Shown here piece by piece: positions 20,173 to 28,824 of a DNA stretch of 64,000 nt. The stretch covers positions 1-64,000 of the forward strand of contig CADBDH010000009.1 in the NCBI GenBank assembly GCA_902793405.1, written 5' to 3'. Under the pieces are notes generated by a model. The model did no database searches, was not told the origin of the DNA, and saw only the letters and a list, made by a program, of their open reading frames with translations. The stretch comes from an uncultured Bacteroidales bacterium. GTDB taxonomy: Bacteria; Bacteroidota; Bacteroidia; Bacteroidales; Muribaculaceae. The position numbers and the translations under genes were made by a program. Within the stretch, counting starts at the first letter, position 1. Each line of letters begins with the position of its first letter.

Positions 20173-20313
20173 TGGTTAGTGAATAGAGATTAGAGATTAG
20201 AGATTAGAGATTAGAGATTAGAGATTAGTGATTAGTGATTAGCGATTAGTGATTAGTGATTAGTGATTAGCGACTAGTGAGTAGTGAGTAGTGAGTAGTG
20301 AAAATAGATTAGG
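20173..20313 (+). repeat. Heptamer tandem array after pfkA
   Basis: About 18 steps of 7 bases, drifting from GATTAGA through GTGATTA to AGTGAGT. TAG recurs every 7 bases almost throughout, beginning at the pfkA stop codon itself (TAG at 20170-20172). As 7 is not a multiple of 3, the TAGs fall in all three forward frames. Bases 20314-20365 after it hold nothing recognisable. Confidence 0.9.
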
Positions 20314-20365
20314 GGGGCGCAGTCTGCTGTGCCTCCCTAATTCCTAATGCTTAATGCCTAAAGCC

Positions 20366-20986
20366 TTACTTGTACTTAGGCGAGGGGCCGTACTTGTTCT
20401 CGCCCCAATCGCTGTCCTTTATTGTAAAGATAAGCATGATGAGAGCCAAGAGAATGCTTCCCATGCTGCAAATCATCATTACGGTAGCCAATCCGGGCGA
20501 TTCCTGTATCGAGTTGGCCATTTCCTGAGCCATAGCCATCACGTCCTGGGGGTTGGTCGTTGCCAGTTCAGTGAAGTTGTTGCCGATCAGCGTGGCAAAC
20601 GAGCCATAATAGCCGGCAATCAAGAGGGCCATCAGTGCCACCCACCAGCTGCCGCGACCCGTGTCGTGCAGACGGCGGCACAGCACTGCCAGTTCCGGAA
20701 TGAGGACAGCAAGACTAAACGCCAGGCTCACATAGCCGACGATGGGCGACAACATGCCAAAGAACGACAACACCGATGACACGATGATCACAAACAGGAC
20801 AAACCACCAGAACTCGCTGCGGCGGGCACGTCCCTTGAAGTCGAAATACTTGATGAAGCACGTCTTCACCGCCGTGACGGGATCCATCATCGGGCTGGCG
20901 GTCACGCGGGGTTGATACTGCGGCGCCGGTTGCTGAGGCTGCTGCTGCGGATTAAACACAGGGGGTTGCGGTTGATTCTGTTCCAT
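20366..20986 (-). CDS. DUF805 family membrane protein
   Basis: Inner-membrane protein of unknown function, 206 residues. A Gln/Pro-rich cytoplasmic N-terminus (about 1-35) precedes the DUF805 opening FIKYFDFKGRARRSEFWWFVLF, several hydrophobic helices, the LCRRLHDTGRGSWW motif, and the typical end GENKYGPSPKY. It has its own strong promoter on this strand. A second DUF805 gene lies 985 bp upstream on the same strand with a CPBP protease between them. Confidence 0.9.
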   Translation of the reverse strand: MEQNQPQPPVFNPQQQPQQPAPQYQPRVTASPMMDPVTAVKTCFIKYFDFKGRARRSEFWWFVLFVIIVSSVLSFFGMLSPIVGYVSLAFSLAVLIPELAVLCRRLHDTGRGSWWVALMALLIAGYYGSFATLIGNNFTELATTNPQDVMAMAQEMANSIQESPGLATVMMICSMGSILLALIMLIFTIKDSDWGENKYGPSPKYK

Positions 20987-21009
20987 CTTATCCTTGATTT
21001 TTAAGTGAA

Positions 21010-21080
21010 TTTACCTTTGCTGACTGCAAATCAGTGTCATGCAGTCCACAAAGGTAAACAAATTCTTACAATCGGCCAAA
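21010..21080 (-). promoter_or_regulatory. Promoter of the DUF805 gene overlapped by a 19-bp inverted repeat
   Basis: On the minus strand TACCTTTG (21056-21049) and TTTG (21080-21077) are 20 bp apart, an excellent promoter. An inverted repeat with arms 21010-21028 (TTTACCTTTGCTGACTGCA) and 21040-21058 has two mismatches in 19 bases. Its right arm covers the -7 element, and its left arm carries the same TACCTTTG facing the other way. It could be a repressor site or, in RNA, a leader hairpin. Confidence 0.7.
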
Positions 21081-21120
21081 TCAATGGAAAAAATGACCGC
21101 TGGTTCTAAAATTTCCCCGT

Positions 21121-21915
21121 TCAGGCAGATAATTGCCCTCCGCTATCCAACGTCTTGTGGGTTAAGTTGGCCCCAAGATACACCAAGCCCACTCCAGCCA
21201 ACAGCAATACCAGATTGACGGGCAGCGAGAAGGAGGACAAGGCATCGGGGTCGCTAAGCGTAAGACTGAGGACAGTGGAAACGGTATTGTTCAACGCATG
21301 AACAAAGATGCAGAGCCAGATGTTGCGGGTGCGGTAGTAAACCCAGCCCAGGAACAGGCCCAGGATGAGGGCGATAATGCCCTGAGTCAAGTTCATGTGC
21401 ATGAGCGCGAACAGCACTGCCGAAATCACGATGGCCCAACAGGGGTTCCAGTCCTTTTCCAGCAGTTTGCGTTCGATGGCGCCACGGCAGACGCCCTCCT
21501 CGACAACGGGTGCCAAGATGCAGATGCTAATGATACCCAGCGGATTAGTCGACATGCCCTCGATACTGCTCAAGATATCGGTATCCCAATCGAAGCGCGG
21601 CGCATAGGCCTGAACACAGGCATCGACCAGGACGCACCCGAGCCATCCCAGCGCCAACAAGAGGAGGAGTTTCTTATAGTTGACGCCCTTGATGAACGAA
21701 TAATCACACCACTTCTGTTTCCAAAAGACAATCAGAGGCAGAATCTGGCTGCCAATCATGATGAACGCCATTCCCCAAAGCGAGATTTCGCCATCGGACG
21801 ACAAGAAGCCTTGACTGGTGATAATCTCGATGATGAGTGCCGGAAAAAGAAACAACACGGCACCCAAGAGCATGAGTCCAAGGTAGATAAAGAAATATTT
21901 TAATGCCTGTTTCAT
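21121..21915 (-). CDS. CPBP family intramembrane glutamic protease
   Basis: A 264-residue membrane protein of the CAAX prenyl protease/bacteriocin-processing (Abi) family. Motif 1 is VVEEGVCRGAI (the EExxxR glutamates and arginine), motif 2 is LFALMHM (FxxxH type), and motif 3 is FVHALNNT with the third catalytic-site histidine and asparagine. The length is typical. Bacterial relatives are implicated in maturation of, or immunity to, peptides, but substrates are mostly unknown. It lies between two DUF805 genes on the same strand. Confidence 0.9.
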   Translation of the reverse strand: MKQALKYFFIYLGLMLLGAVLFLFPALIIEIITSQGFLSSDGEISLWGMAFIMIGSQILPLIVFWKQKWCDYSFIKGVNYKKLLLLLALGWLGCVLVDACVQAYAPRFDWDTDILSSIEGMSTNPLGIISICILAPVVEEGVCRGAIERKLLEKDWNPCWAIVISAVLFALMHMNLTQGIIALILGLFLGWVYYRTRNIWLCIFVHALNNTVSTVLSLTLSDPDALSSFSLPVNLVLLLAGVGLVYLGANLTHKTLDSGGQLSA

Positions 21916-21970
21916 CTTATATTATTAAGCAACTGACTATAAATCCACTTTTTAGACGGGTAACTGCCTG

Positions 21971-22633
21971 TTACTCACACATGTACTTGGGCGATGGGCC
22001 ATACTTGTTGATGCCCTTGTCGCTGTCAAACACCGAGAACACCAATAGCGTGAAAAACAACGCGTAATCCACGGCACAGGCCGTCAATAATGACGCTCCG
22101 GCAAATTTCGACACCCTGAATGCCAGTACAAACAGTTCTATCTCATTCATTTCCAGGCTTGTGGGGCCGAATATAATAAACGGGACAATGCCAGCGACAA
22201 TGCCCACAGCAAGCGACAGCACGACCCACCATCCGCTGAGTCCGACGTCATGCAGACGCCGCGTCTGTACAGACAACGTGGGTATCAGCAACACCAGAAA
22301 TGCAAAAAGGCCAATCAGCGCCAAGAACATGGATAGCGTCCCAGCGGCAATCCATTGTTCGGACTCCAAGTCTATCACAGCACGCTCATCCAATATTCCC
22401 AACACACAAACCGGCAAAAGGGGAACTACCACTGCGAGCACCCCGAACAAGCCAAAGAACCAGAACTCGCTGCGCCGAGCCCGCCCCTTGAATGTCGCAT
22501 ACCGGCTAACGCAACGGCCGACAGCCTGATGGAACCGCAACCTGGGTATGAAGCCGTTCTTAAAGATGTGTGACACCGACTTGTAATGCGGCTCATGGTT
22601 TGCATCATGATTCAGTTCTTGAACAGGTTCCAT
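21971..22633 (-). CDS. DUF805 family membrane protein
   Basis: A 220-residue paralogue of the protein at 20366-20986. It has a 40-residue hydrophilic N-terminus, RYATFKGRARRSEFWFFGLFGV, hydrophobic helices, RRLHDVGLSGWWV and the end DKGINKYGPSPKY. Function unknown. It is transcribed from a strong promoter at 22674-22705 and may form an operon with the CPBP protease, whose start is 55 bp downstream of its stop. Confidence 0.9.
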   Translation of the reverse strand: MEPVQELNHDANHEPHYKSVSHIFKNGFIPRLRFHQAVGRCVSRYATFKGRARRSEFWFFGLFGVLAVVVPLLPVCVLGILDERAVIDLESEQWIAAGTLSMFLALIGLFAFLVLLIPTLSVQTRRLHDVGLSGWWVVLSLAVGIVAGIVPFIIFGPTSLEMNEIELFVLAFRVSKFAGASLLTACAVDYALFFTLLVFSVFDSDKGINKYGPSPKYMCE

Positions 22634-22673
22634 AACTAACTCTCCATTTAGTTTATCAATCTGCTTTGTTGTG

Positions 22674-22705
22674 CAAAAATAAACCTTATTGGATGATGCA
22701 TCAAA
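22674..22705 (-). promoter_or_regulatory. Promoter of the second DUF805 gene
   Basis: On the minus strand TATTTTTG (22681-22674) lies 20 bp downstream of TTTG (22705-22702). The gene start is about 40 bp further on. Confidence 0.8.
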
Positions 22706-22884
22706 CTATTAAAGCCGAAAAAATGCGTCTATTTGAATATTTGGTCATATTTTGTCTAAAAATTTTACACTTTATCGCCATTGCCTCCCCTGCTTGCCAC
22801 CCGACAGAGACTAAAAAGCGCGGTTTTTAACCTACGCAAGGTAATCTTTTTGTAATTTTGCATCCTCAAACAACTATATAGCGC

Positions 22885-23790
22885 ATGAAACGACAAATCA
22901 AAATATGGCTGGAGTGTTTCAGGCTCAGGACGTTACCCGTGTCGATGAGCGGCGTTATCATCGCCATCGGCCTGGCCAAGTGGCACCACGAGTTCAAGTG
23001 GGTGCCCGCCCTGTTGTGCCTGGCCTTCGCCCTGCTGGCACAGATCGTGTCCAACATGGCCAACGAGTACTTTGACTACCTGAAGGGTACCGACAAACCC
23101 GGCCGCGTGGGTCCGCGCCGCGGCGTTACCGAGGGCGACATCACTCCCACGACGCTGCGCAATGCCACCCTGGGCATGCTGGCTGCTGCCGGCGTGGTGG
23201 GATGCTGCCTTATCCCCTACGGCGGCTGGTGGCTGCTGCCTGTTGGCATCCTGATCGCCCTGGGCGCCTTTGCCTACAGTGCCGGTCCCTACCCGCTCTC
23301 GTACCACGGCATGGGCGAACTGATGGTGTTCATCTTCTTTGGCGTTGTGCCTGTCAACCTCACCTACTATGTGATGGCCTTGCACTGGCACCCGCTGGTG
23401 CTCCTATTCTCCATCACCATCGGACTGATGGGCGTTAATGTGCTGCTGGTCAACAACTACCGTGACATGGAAGATGACCGCGCCGCCGGCAAGAAGACCC
23501 AGACCGTCATCTGGGGCCGTCCCGCAACCGCCTTTGCCTACTTCCTGAACGGCTACACCAGCATCGCCGTGCTCACGGCATTCTGGCTCATGATTTTCCT
23601 GAACCGGGGCAAAATGCTCCCCCTGTGGACCTTTGCCATTCCCCTGCTGTACCTGGTGATGCACACCGCCACCTGGTACAAGCTCAAGCACCGCGATGGC
23701 GCTGCCCTCAACCCGCTGCTGGGTGCTACCGCACGCAACATGCTCATCTTCACATTATTATTTACCATCGTCTTCATTATCTATTCGTAA
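22885..23790 (+). CDS. menA: 1,4-dihydroxy-2-naphthoate polyprenyltransferase
   Basis: Attaches the isoprenoid tail to 1,4-dihydroxy-2-naphthoate, making demethylmenaquinone in the inner membrane. The 301-residue UbiA-family protein has the two Asp-rich prenyl-diphosphate motifs NEYFDYLKGTDKPGR and NNYRDMEDDRAAGK within about eight helices. Menaquinone is the expected electron acceptor for complex I in this group. A TAATTTTG -7-like element is at 22853-22860, without a clear -33. queA starts 4 bp after its stop, so the two are co-transcribed. Confidence 0.93.
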   Translation: MKRQIKIWLECFRLRTLPVSMSGVIIAIGLAKWHHEFKWVPALLCLAFALLAQIVSNMANEYFDYLKGTDKPGRVGPRRGVTEGDITPTTLRNATLGMLAAAGVVGCCLIPYGGWWLLPVGILIALGAFAYSAGPYPLSYHGMGELMVFIFFGVVPVNLTYYVMALHWHPLVLLFSITIGLMGVNVLLVNNYRDMEDDRAAGKKTQTVIWGRPATAFAYFLNGYTSIAVLTAFWLMIFLNRGKMLPLWTFAIPLLYLVMHTATWYKLKHRDGAALNPLLGATARNMLIFTLLFTIVFIIYS

Positions 23791-23794
23791 TATC

Positions 23795-25051
23795 ATGGCC
23801 CTGATCGACGACATCCGCGCCCTGCGCATCGCTGACTACGACTACCCCCTGCCCGACGAACGCATCGCCAAGCACCCCCTCGCCGAGCGCGAGCAGTGCA
23901 AACTGTTGTACTACAATAACGGTGATATCGAGGAAAGGAAATTCTGGGAAGTACCCGCGCTGCTGCCCGAGCGCTCGACACTCATCTATAATAATACGCG
24001 CGTGATTAACGCCCGACTCAGGTTCCGCAAGGAGACTGGCTCTACCATCGAAATCTTCTGCCTGGAGCCGGTGCTACCGCGCGACTATGAGCAGATTTTC
24101 CAGACCACGGGCCACTGCGTGTGGCAGTGCCTGGTGGGCAACAGCAAGCGCTGGAAACAAGGCGCATTGACTCAGACGGTCACCATCGAGGGCCGTGAGG
24201 TCACCCTGGCCGCCACACGTGGCGAGCAACGCGGCAACGCCTGGGAAATCGCCTTTGACTGGGACGGCGGCGGTAGTGAGCGCGAGGATAGCATCACCTT
24301 TGCCGACGTGCTCGAGGCCATCGGCGAGATACCAATCCCGCCCTATCTGAACCGCGGCACCGAGGAGAGCGATTCGACCGACTACCAGACCGTCTATAGC
24401 CACATCGACGGCAGCGTGGCCGCCCCGACGGCGGGCCTGCACTTCACCGACGAGGTGCTGGCCGAGTGTGACTCCCGCGGCATCCTGCGCCGCGAAATCA
24501 CCCTGCACGTGGGAGCCGGCACATTCCAGCCCGTCAAGAGCGAGCACATCGGCGACCACCCGATGCACTATGAGTTCATCAGCGTGCCGCGAGATGTCAT
24601 CCTGGACATCATCAATGCTCCCGGACCGGTCATCGCCGTGGGCACCACCAGCGTGCGCACCCTCGAGAGCCTGTACTACATCGGCCAGATACTCGAGCAG
24701 AACCCCGATGCCGACGAAGAGGCACTCACCGTCACCCAGTGGATGCCCTACACTACCCCGTGCGAGATTTCAACAAAAAAGGCGCTGCAGAACATCGTCG
24801 ACTATCTGGACCGGCACCATGCCGACACCTACATGGGCAGCACCCAGCTGATGATTGCCCCGGGCTTTGAGTACCGCATCGTGAGCGGCATGATCACCAA
24901 CTTCCACCAGCCGCAGTCCACGCTGCTGCTGTTGGTGGCCGCCTTCGTGGGTCAGGACAAGTGGCGCGGCATGTATGACTATGCCATGGACCACGGCTTT
25001 CGCTTCCTGAGCTACGGCGACGCGCAGCTGCTCTTGAAAGCAGCCGACTAA
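23795..25051 (+). CDS. queA: S-adenosylmethionine:tRNA ribosyltransferase-isomerase
   Basis: Transfers and rearranges the ribosyl part of SAM onto preQ1 in tRNA to give epoxyqueuosine. The 418-residue protein shows PLPDERIAKHPLAEREQCKLL, STLIYNNTRVINARL, and the conserved SVAAPTAGLHFTDE, LHVGAGTFQPVK and GMITNFHQPQSTLLLLVAAF. It is longer than E. coli QueA (356); the insert is mainly in the central domain, as in other Bacteroidetes. The true start is the ATG at 23795, although the frame is open back to 23696. Confidence 0.95.
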   Translation: MALIDDIRALRIADYDYPLPDERIAKHPLAEREQCKLLYYNNGDIEERKFWEVPALLPERSTLIYNNTRVINARLRFRKETGSTIEIFCLEPVLPRDYEQIFQTTGHCVWQCLVGNSKRWKQGALTQTVTIEGREVTLAATRGEQRGNAWEIAFDWDGGGSEREDSITFADVLEAIGEIPIPPYLNRGTEESDSTDYQTVYSHIDGSVAAPTAGLHFTDEVLAECDSRGILRREITLHVGAGTFQPVKSEHIGDHPMHYEFISVPRDVILDIINAPGPVIAVGTTSVRTLESLYYIGQILEQNPDADEEALTVTQWMPYTTPCEISTKKALQNIVDYLDRHHADTYMGSTQLMIAPGFEYRIVSGMITNFHQPQSTLLLLVAAFVGQDKWRGMYDYAMDHGFRFLSYGDAQLLLKAAD

Positions 25052-25095
25052 TTTGATTTTCCTGTAGGCTGACGCCATCTTTTTTATAGCGGATA

Positions 25096-25134
25096 AGCCC
25101 TGTGTTTGCACCTTCAAAGGTCAAGCATAGGGCT
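25096..25134 (+). terminator. Hairpin after queA
   Basis: AGCCCTGTGTTTG pairs with CAAGCATAGGGCT (13 bp, two G-U pairs) around a 13-base loop. No T-tract follows, so termination activity is uncertain. Bases 25135-25323 contain no gene and no clear promoter motif. Confidence 0.4.
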
Positions 25135-25323
25135 CACTGTTGGGATTATCGTCGTTTTCTTGCGGGGGATTCATCTATGAAATTGGGCGGTTTGTCGCAT
25201 GATTATGCCCAATAGGGAGATTGAGCGGGTTTGTGGCATATAAATGCATTAAACTTTGCATACATTTTGCCATCTAAAAGACAGAAAGAAATCAACTTGT
25301 TGTACATTTAATACGTTACAATT

Positions 25324-26784
25324 ATGAAAACTTCTGTTACACGAATCATGATGAGCTTCGCTCTCATGGGATGCCTGATCTTCAGCGCATCAGACGCCAT
25401 GGCCCAGGGCCGTAGTCGTTCACAAGGAGGCAGCAGCGCCAGCAGAAGCCAGTCGGCAGCTGTCTCACGTTCACACAACTCAGGGGCACCGACGGTGAGC
25501 AGCAATGCAGGCAGCTCGATGAGCCGCCGCAGCGAAGCCACCCCGCAGGTCAACCGCAGCACTTCGAGCTCAAGTCGCAGCACGACGACTCCTCAGGTCA
25601 ACCGCAGCACGACGAGCTCAAGTCGCAGCACGACGACTCCGCAGGTCAACCGCAGCACGACGAGTGCAAGCCGCAGCACGACGACCCCGCAGGTGACCCG
25701 CAGCAACTCAGGTAACACCCGCAGCGGTGGCGCAGGCAGCCACGTTGGAGGTTCCACCACCCGCAGCGGTGACGCAGGCAGCCACGTTGGAGGTTCCACC
25801 ACCCGTGGCAACGGTGACAAGGGCACGGTAACCGTTCCCTCCACTACCCGCCGCAGCGACAGCAGTGCCGGCAAGGTGGACAAAGTCACCAAGAGCGATC
25901 GCACCAGCACCGTGGGCAACCGCACTACCGATGCCCGTCCCAGCGTAACCCCTCCCGCCGGCAACATCAAGCCCGGTAACAATGACAAGGGTGGCAATGG
26001 CAAGCCCGGTGGTATCGACAAGGGCGGCAGCGGCAAGCCCGACAACGGCCGAGGTGACAACGGCCGTGGTGATAACGGCAGGCACGGTGGCAATGGCAAG
26101 CCCGGCGGTATCGACAAGGGCGGCAACGGCAAGCCCGGTGGCATCGACAAAGGCGGTCACGATAAGGGCCGTCATGGTGACAGGGGCCGCAACGTCAACG
26201 GTTACAATCCCAAGAACCGCTACGACTACAGTGGCCACCACTACCGCGACGAGTTCAGCAGGCACCACACGAACCACTCCTGGAGCTGGCATCGTCCCCT
26301 GCCCCCTCCCGTACGCTACTATCGCCCTGTGCTTAGAGAATGGTATCGCCCTGTGATTCCTTACGGATGGCACTACTACACCGGTGCTCCCGTCATCGAC
26401 AGGATCCTGGGTATCAGCTTCGGCTCGCTCTTTAACACTACGATTGACTACCTCTACTACAACGGTTATGAGATTGACGGCTTTGCCGACCATGTCATCT
26501 ACCTGAGAGATGTAGCACTGATCAACCACCTGTGGGAAGACGTAATGCTCTGCTTCGATAATGCCGACATGCTGGTCAATGCACAGTTCATTTACCACAG
26601 CGCATACAACGACACTTACCGCTACGACAGAATCTACAACAGTCTGTGCAGAGTATACGGTCCCCCCATCACCGGCGACAGCCGCGGCGTCAGCTGGTTC
26701 GGTGGCAGCGGCAACGGATGGGTTACCCTGTCAACATTCCAGAACCTGGGCCACTACTACATGACACTGTCGATCGGATACTGA
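25324..26784 (+). CDS. Secreted repeat-rich protein, function unknown
   Basis: Signal peptide MKTSVTRIMMSFALMGCLIFS ending at AMAQ, then about 280 residues of low-complexity repeats, then a folded C-terminal region of about 180 residues. The repeats are a 16-residue Ser/Arg/Thr unit ending TTTPQVNR (three copies, about residues 80-125), two AGSHVGGSTTR units, and a Gly/Lys-rich GKPGGIDKGGNGKPGGIDKGG tract. The C-terminal part is rich in Tyr, His, Trp and Pro (GHHYRDEFSRHHTNHSWSWHRPLPPP) and may be surface-bound. The repetitive region is strongly basic. I recognise no family; adhesion or cell-wall association is a guess. No mobile-element signature is nearby. Confidence 0.75.
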   Translation: MKTSVTRIMMSFALMGCLIFSASDAMAQGRSRSQGGSSASRSQSAAVSRSHNSGAPTVSSNAGSSMSRRSEATPQVNRSTSSSSRSTTTPQVNRSTTSSSRSTTTPQVNRSTTSASRSTTTPQVTRSNSGNTRSGGAGSHVGGSTTRSGDAGSHVGGSTTRGNGDKGTVTVPSTTRRSDSSAGKVDKVTKSDRTSTVGNRTTDARPSVTPPAGNIKPGNNDKGGNGKPGGIDKGGSGKPDNGRGDNGRGDNGRHGGNGKPGGIDKGGNGKPGGIDKGGHDKGRHGDRGRNVNGYNPKNRYDYSGHHYRDEFSRHHTNHSWSWHRPLPPPVRYYRPVLREWYRPVIPYGWHYYTGAPVIDRILGISFGSLFNTTIDYLYYNGYEIDGFADHVIYLRDVALINHLWEDVMLCFDNADMLVNAQFIYHSAYNDTYRYDRIYNSLCRVYGPPITGDSRGVSWFGGSGNGWVTLSTFQNLGHYYMTLSIGY

Positions 26785-26818
26785 TACAGTCACAACACAA
26801 CACACGATAATTCTACCT

Positions 26819-26855
26819 TCAAGGGGCAGGCGCCAACAGGGCACCTGTCCCTTGA
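26819..26855 (+). terminator. Hairpin after the repeat-rich gene
   Basis: TCAAGGGGCAGGCGCC pairs with GGCACCTGTCCCTTGA (16 bp, one mismatch, one G-U) around AACA, 35 bp after the stop. It lacks a T-tract but is stable. Confidence 0.5.
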
Positions 26856-26963
26856 CTTGTGGTCCATATTTCCACATAAATGTTCCAAAAATCTGCTACC
26901 AAAAATCATAGGGCGCAATTTAACAATTTTTCATTCATATTTTACAAATATTAGTTAGTTTTG

Positions 26964-27112
26964 TTTGCTTCAAATCCGCAAGAATATGTATCTTTGCGAC
27001 AAGTTTTTTCATAGGATTAGATTTTTAAGGTTTAAAGTGTGCGAGTTGTTGGGAAACAAGCGCACATTTTTTGTTCAATACCCCCGACAACCGGTTTTTG
27101 TTCGTATATTTG
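26964..27112 (+). promoter_or_regulatory. Two -7 elements upstream of the TPR gene
   Basis: TTTG (26964-26967) and TATCTTTG (26989-26996) are 21 bp apart and make a good promoter. A second TATATTTG at 27105-27112, closer to the gene, lacks a matched -33 element. The rest of the 26785-27135 gap holds only the hairpin at 26819-26855. Confidence 0.65.
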
Positions 27113-27135
27113 CAAGGTAAAACTCAAGACAACTG

Positions 27136-28824
27136 ATGAATATGATGAAAAAAGTATTGTGGATGATGGTTGGCCTGTGCATCGGCATGAGTGCCATGGC
27201 ACAGCAATCGGGAATCGTGAGGACACTGGAACGCCCGAGCAAGCCCAGCGAGTACCTCGCTGGCGTCAGCATCGATGTACTGGAATACCCCAACGTTATC
27301 GTGAGCAAGAAGGGCGGCAAGTTTTCCTTCTCCATTCCCGGCAAGCGCCAAGGAGAATCTTTCACTGTGACCCGAGTACAGAAGAAAGGCTACTCGCTGG
27401 TGGACAAGCAGCTGAAAGGCCGCCGGTTTGCCTACTCGTCATCGGTTCCCCTGGAAATCGTCATGGTCTCGGACACCCAACTCGAGAACGACAAGAGACG
27501 CATCGAGGACAAGGCCTATGACAAAGCCAAGAAAAACTATGACCAAAAAGTGGTTGCCCTCGAGAAGCAGTTGAAGCAAAAGACCATCAGTGAGCAGGAG
27601 TACCGCGCGAAATATGAGGAGCTGAGCTCCAACTACAATAACTATATCCAGCTCATCGACCAGATGGCCGAGCGCTATGCCACGACCGATTACAGCGGCA
27701 TGGACGAAATGAGCCAGGAGATACAGGCCTGCATCGAGAACGCCGACCTGGAACAGGCCGACGAACTCATCAACCGCAAGGGCAGTTTTGACAAGCGCGA
27801 GCAGGAATTGCTCAATAAAATGCAGCTCAAAGAAAAATCAGAGCAGCTTTCCCAACAACTGGAAGAAGACATTGACAAGGAGCTCGAAGACCTTGTCCGT
27901 GACTACTATAACAAGTACGCCATCCATGTTTCCAAATATGAGAATGACACAGCAGCCTACTATCTGGATCGCATCGTGCGACTCGACACCACCAATGTGG
28001 ATATGCTAGAGTTTGCCGCCTTGTTCATCGACCACTACCTCATGGACTATCCACGGGCATTGAGTTATCATCAACGGGCACTGCTACACGCTCAGGAGCA
28101 ATATGGAGTGGACAGCAAGGAAGCTGGAGTCATCAGCGAGTTCATCGGACTGACCTACGACCATATGGGAGACATGGACAAGTCATTGGAATGGCACCAC
28201 AAGGCGCTGGACATCTATGAACAAACCGAAGGACTTGACAATCCTGATGCAGCACTGGTCTATACACACATCGGCAGGATTTACACGTCCAAAGACAGTC
28301 TAGAAAAAGCATTGGAATACACCTTGAAGGGACTCGACATCAGGAATCGCACCATCCAGGACAAAGATCATCAGGATTTCTCACAGTCCTACAACAATCT
28401 GGGCGTCATTTATGCCCAAATGGGCGACTACGAGAAAGCGATGGAATACCACATGAAGGCACTCGAGCTACGCGAGCGAGTGTTTGGCCCAAAACACGAT
28501 GCCACAGCTCTTTCCTATATCAACATCGCTACGCTTTATTGCAAGCTTGAGGATTTGGACAATGCGCTCATCTATTTCCAAAAAGCCCATGATGCCTATC
28601 AAGACGTCTTTGGGCCAGCGCATCCCTACGTCATCAACACCTGGACCTACATGGCGGGAGTTTATCTTGAGCAGCAGGAATCAGGAAAAGCGCTGGAATG
28701 CTACCGACAAGCATTGGCGGCTTGTGAACAATACTATGGTGCAGACCATTCCACTACCCAACAATATAGAAAAGCCGTCACTGCGGTAGAAGAGATGCTG
28801 AAGCAGCAACAGTCAAATGACTAG
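27136..28824 (+). CDS. Exported coiled-coil and TPR protein
   Basis: A 562-residue protein with a signal peptide (KVLWMMVGLCIGMSAMAQ). Residues about 25-115 look like a small beta-rich, carboxypeptidase-regulatory-like domain (GVSIDVLEYPNVIVSKKGGKFSFSIPG). Residues about 120-280 are highly charged and predicted to be coiled coil. Residues about 290-555 contain at least six kinesin-light-chain-like tetratricopeptide repeats (for example YNNLGVIYAQMGDYEKAMEYHMKALELRE). TPRs bind partner proteins; no enzymatic domain is seen. The last 8 bases overlap rnz. The start may be the ATG at 27136 or one of two ATGs within the next 9 bases. Confidence 0.85.
   Translation: MNMMKKVLWMMVGLCIGMSAMAQQSGIVRTLERPSKPSEYLAGVSIDVLEYPNVIVSKKGGKFSFSIPGKRQGESFTVTRVQKKGYSLVDKQLKGRRFAYSSSVPLEIVMVSDTQLENDKRRIEDKAYDKAKKNYDQKVVALEKQLKQKTISEQEYRAKYEELSSNYNNYIQLIDQMAERYATTDYSGMDEMSQEIQACIENADLEQADELINRKGSFDKREQELLNKMQLKEKSEQLSQQLEEDIDKELEDLVRDYYNKYAIHVSKYENDTAAYYLDRIVRLDTTNVDMLEFAALFIDHYLMDYPRALSYHQRALLHAQEQYGVDSKEAGVISEFIGLTYDHMGDMDKSLEWHHKALDIYEQTEGLDNPDAALVYTHIGRIYTSKDSLEKALEYTLKGLDIRNRTIQDKDHQDFSQSYNNLGVIYAQMGDYEKAMEYHMKALELRERVFGPKHDATALSYINIATLYCKLEDLDNALIYFQKAHDAYQDVFGPAHPYVINTWTYMAGVYLEQQESGKALECYRQALAACEQYYGADHSTTQQYRKAVTAVEEMLKQQQSND

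Noticed and set aside
20173-20313. Telomere-like or chromosome-end repeat
   Set aside because: Housekeeping genes continue on both sides and similar arrays occur at many internal sites.
25096-25134. preQ1 riboswitch near queA
   Set aside because: The hairpin lies downstream of queA and lacks the A-rich tail and H-type pseudoknot of preQ1 aptamers.
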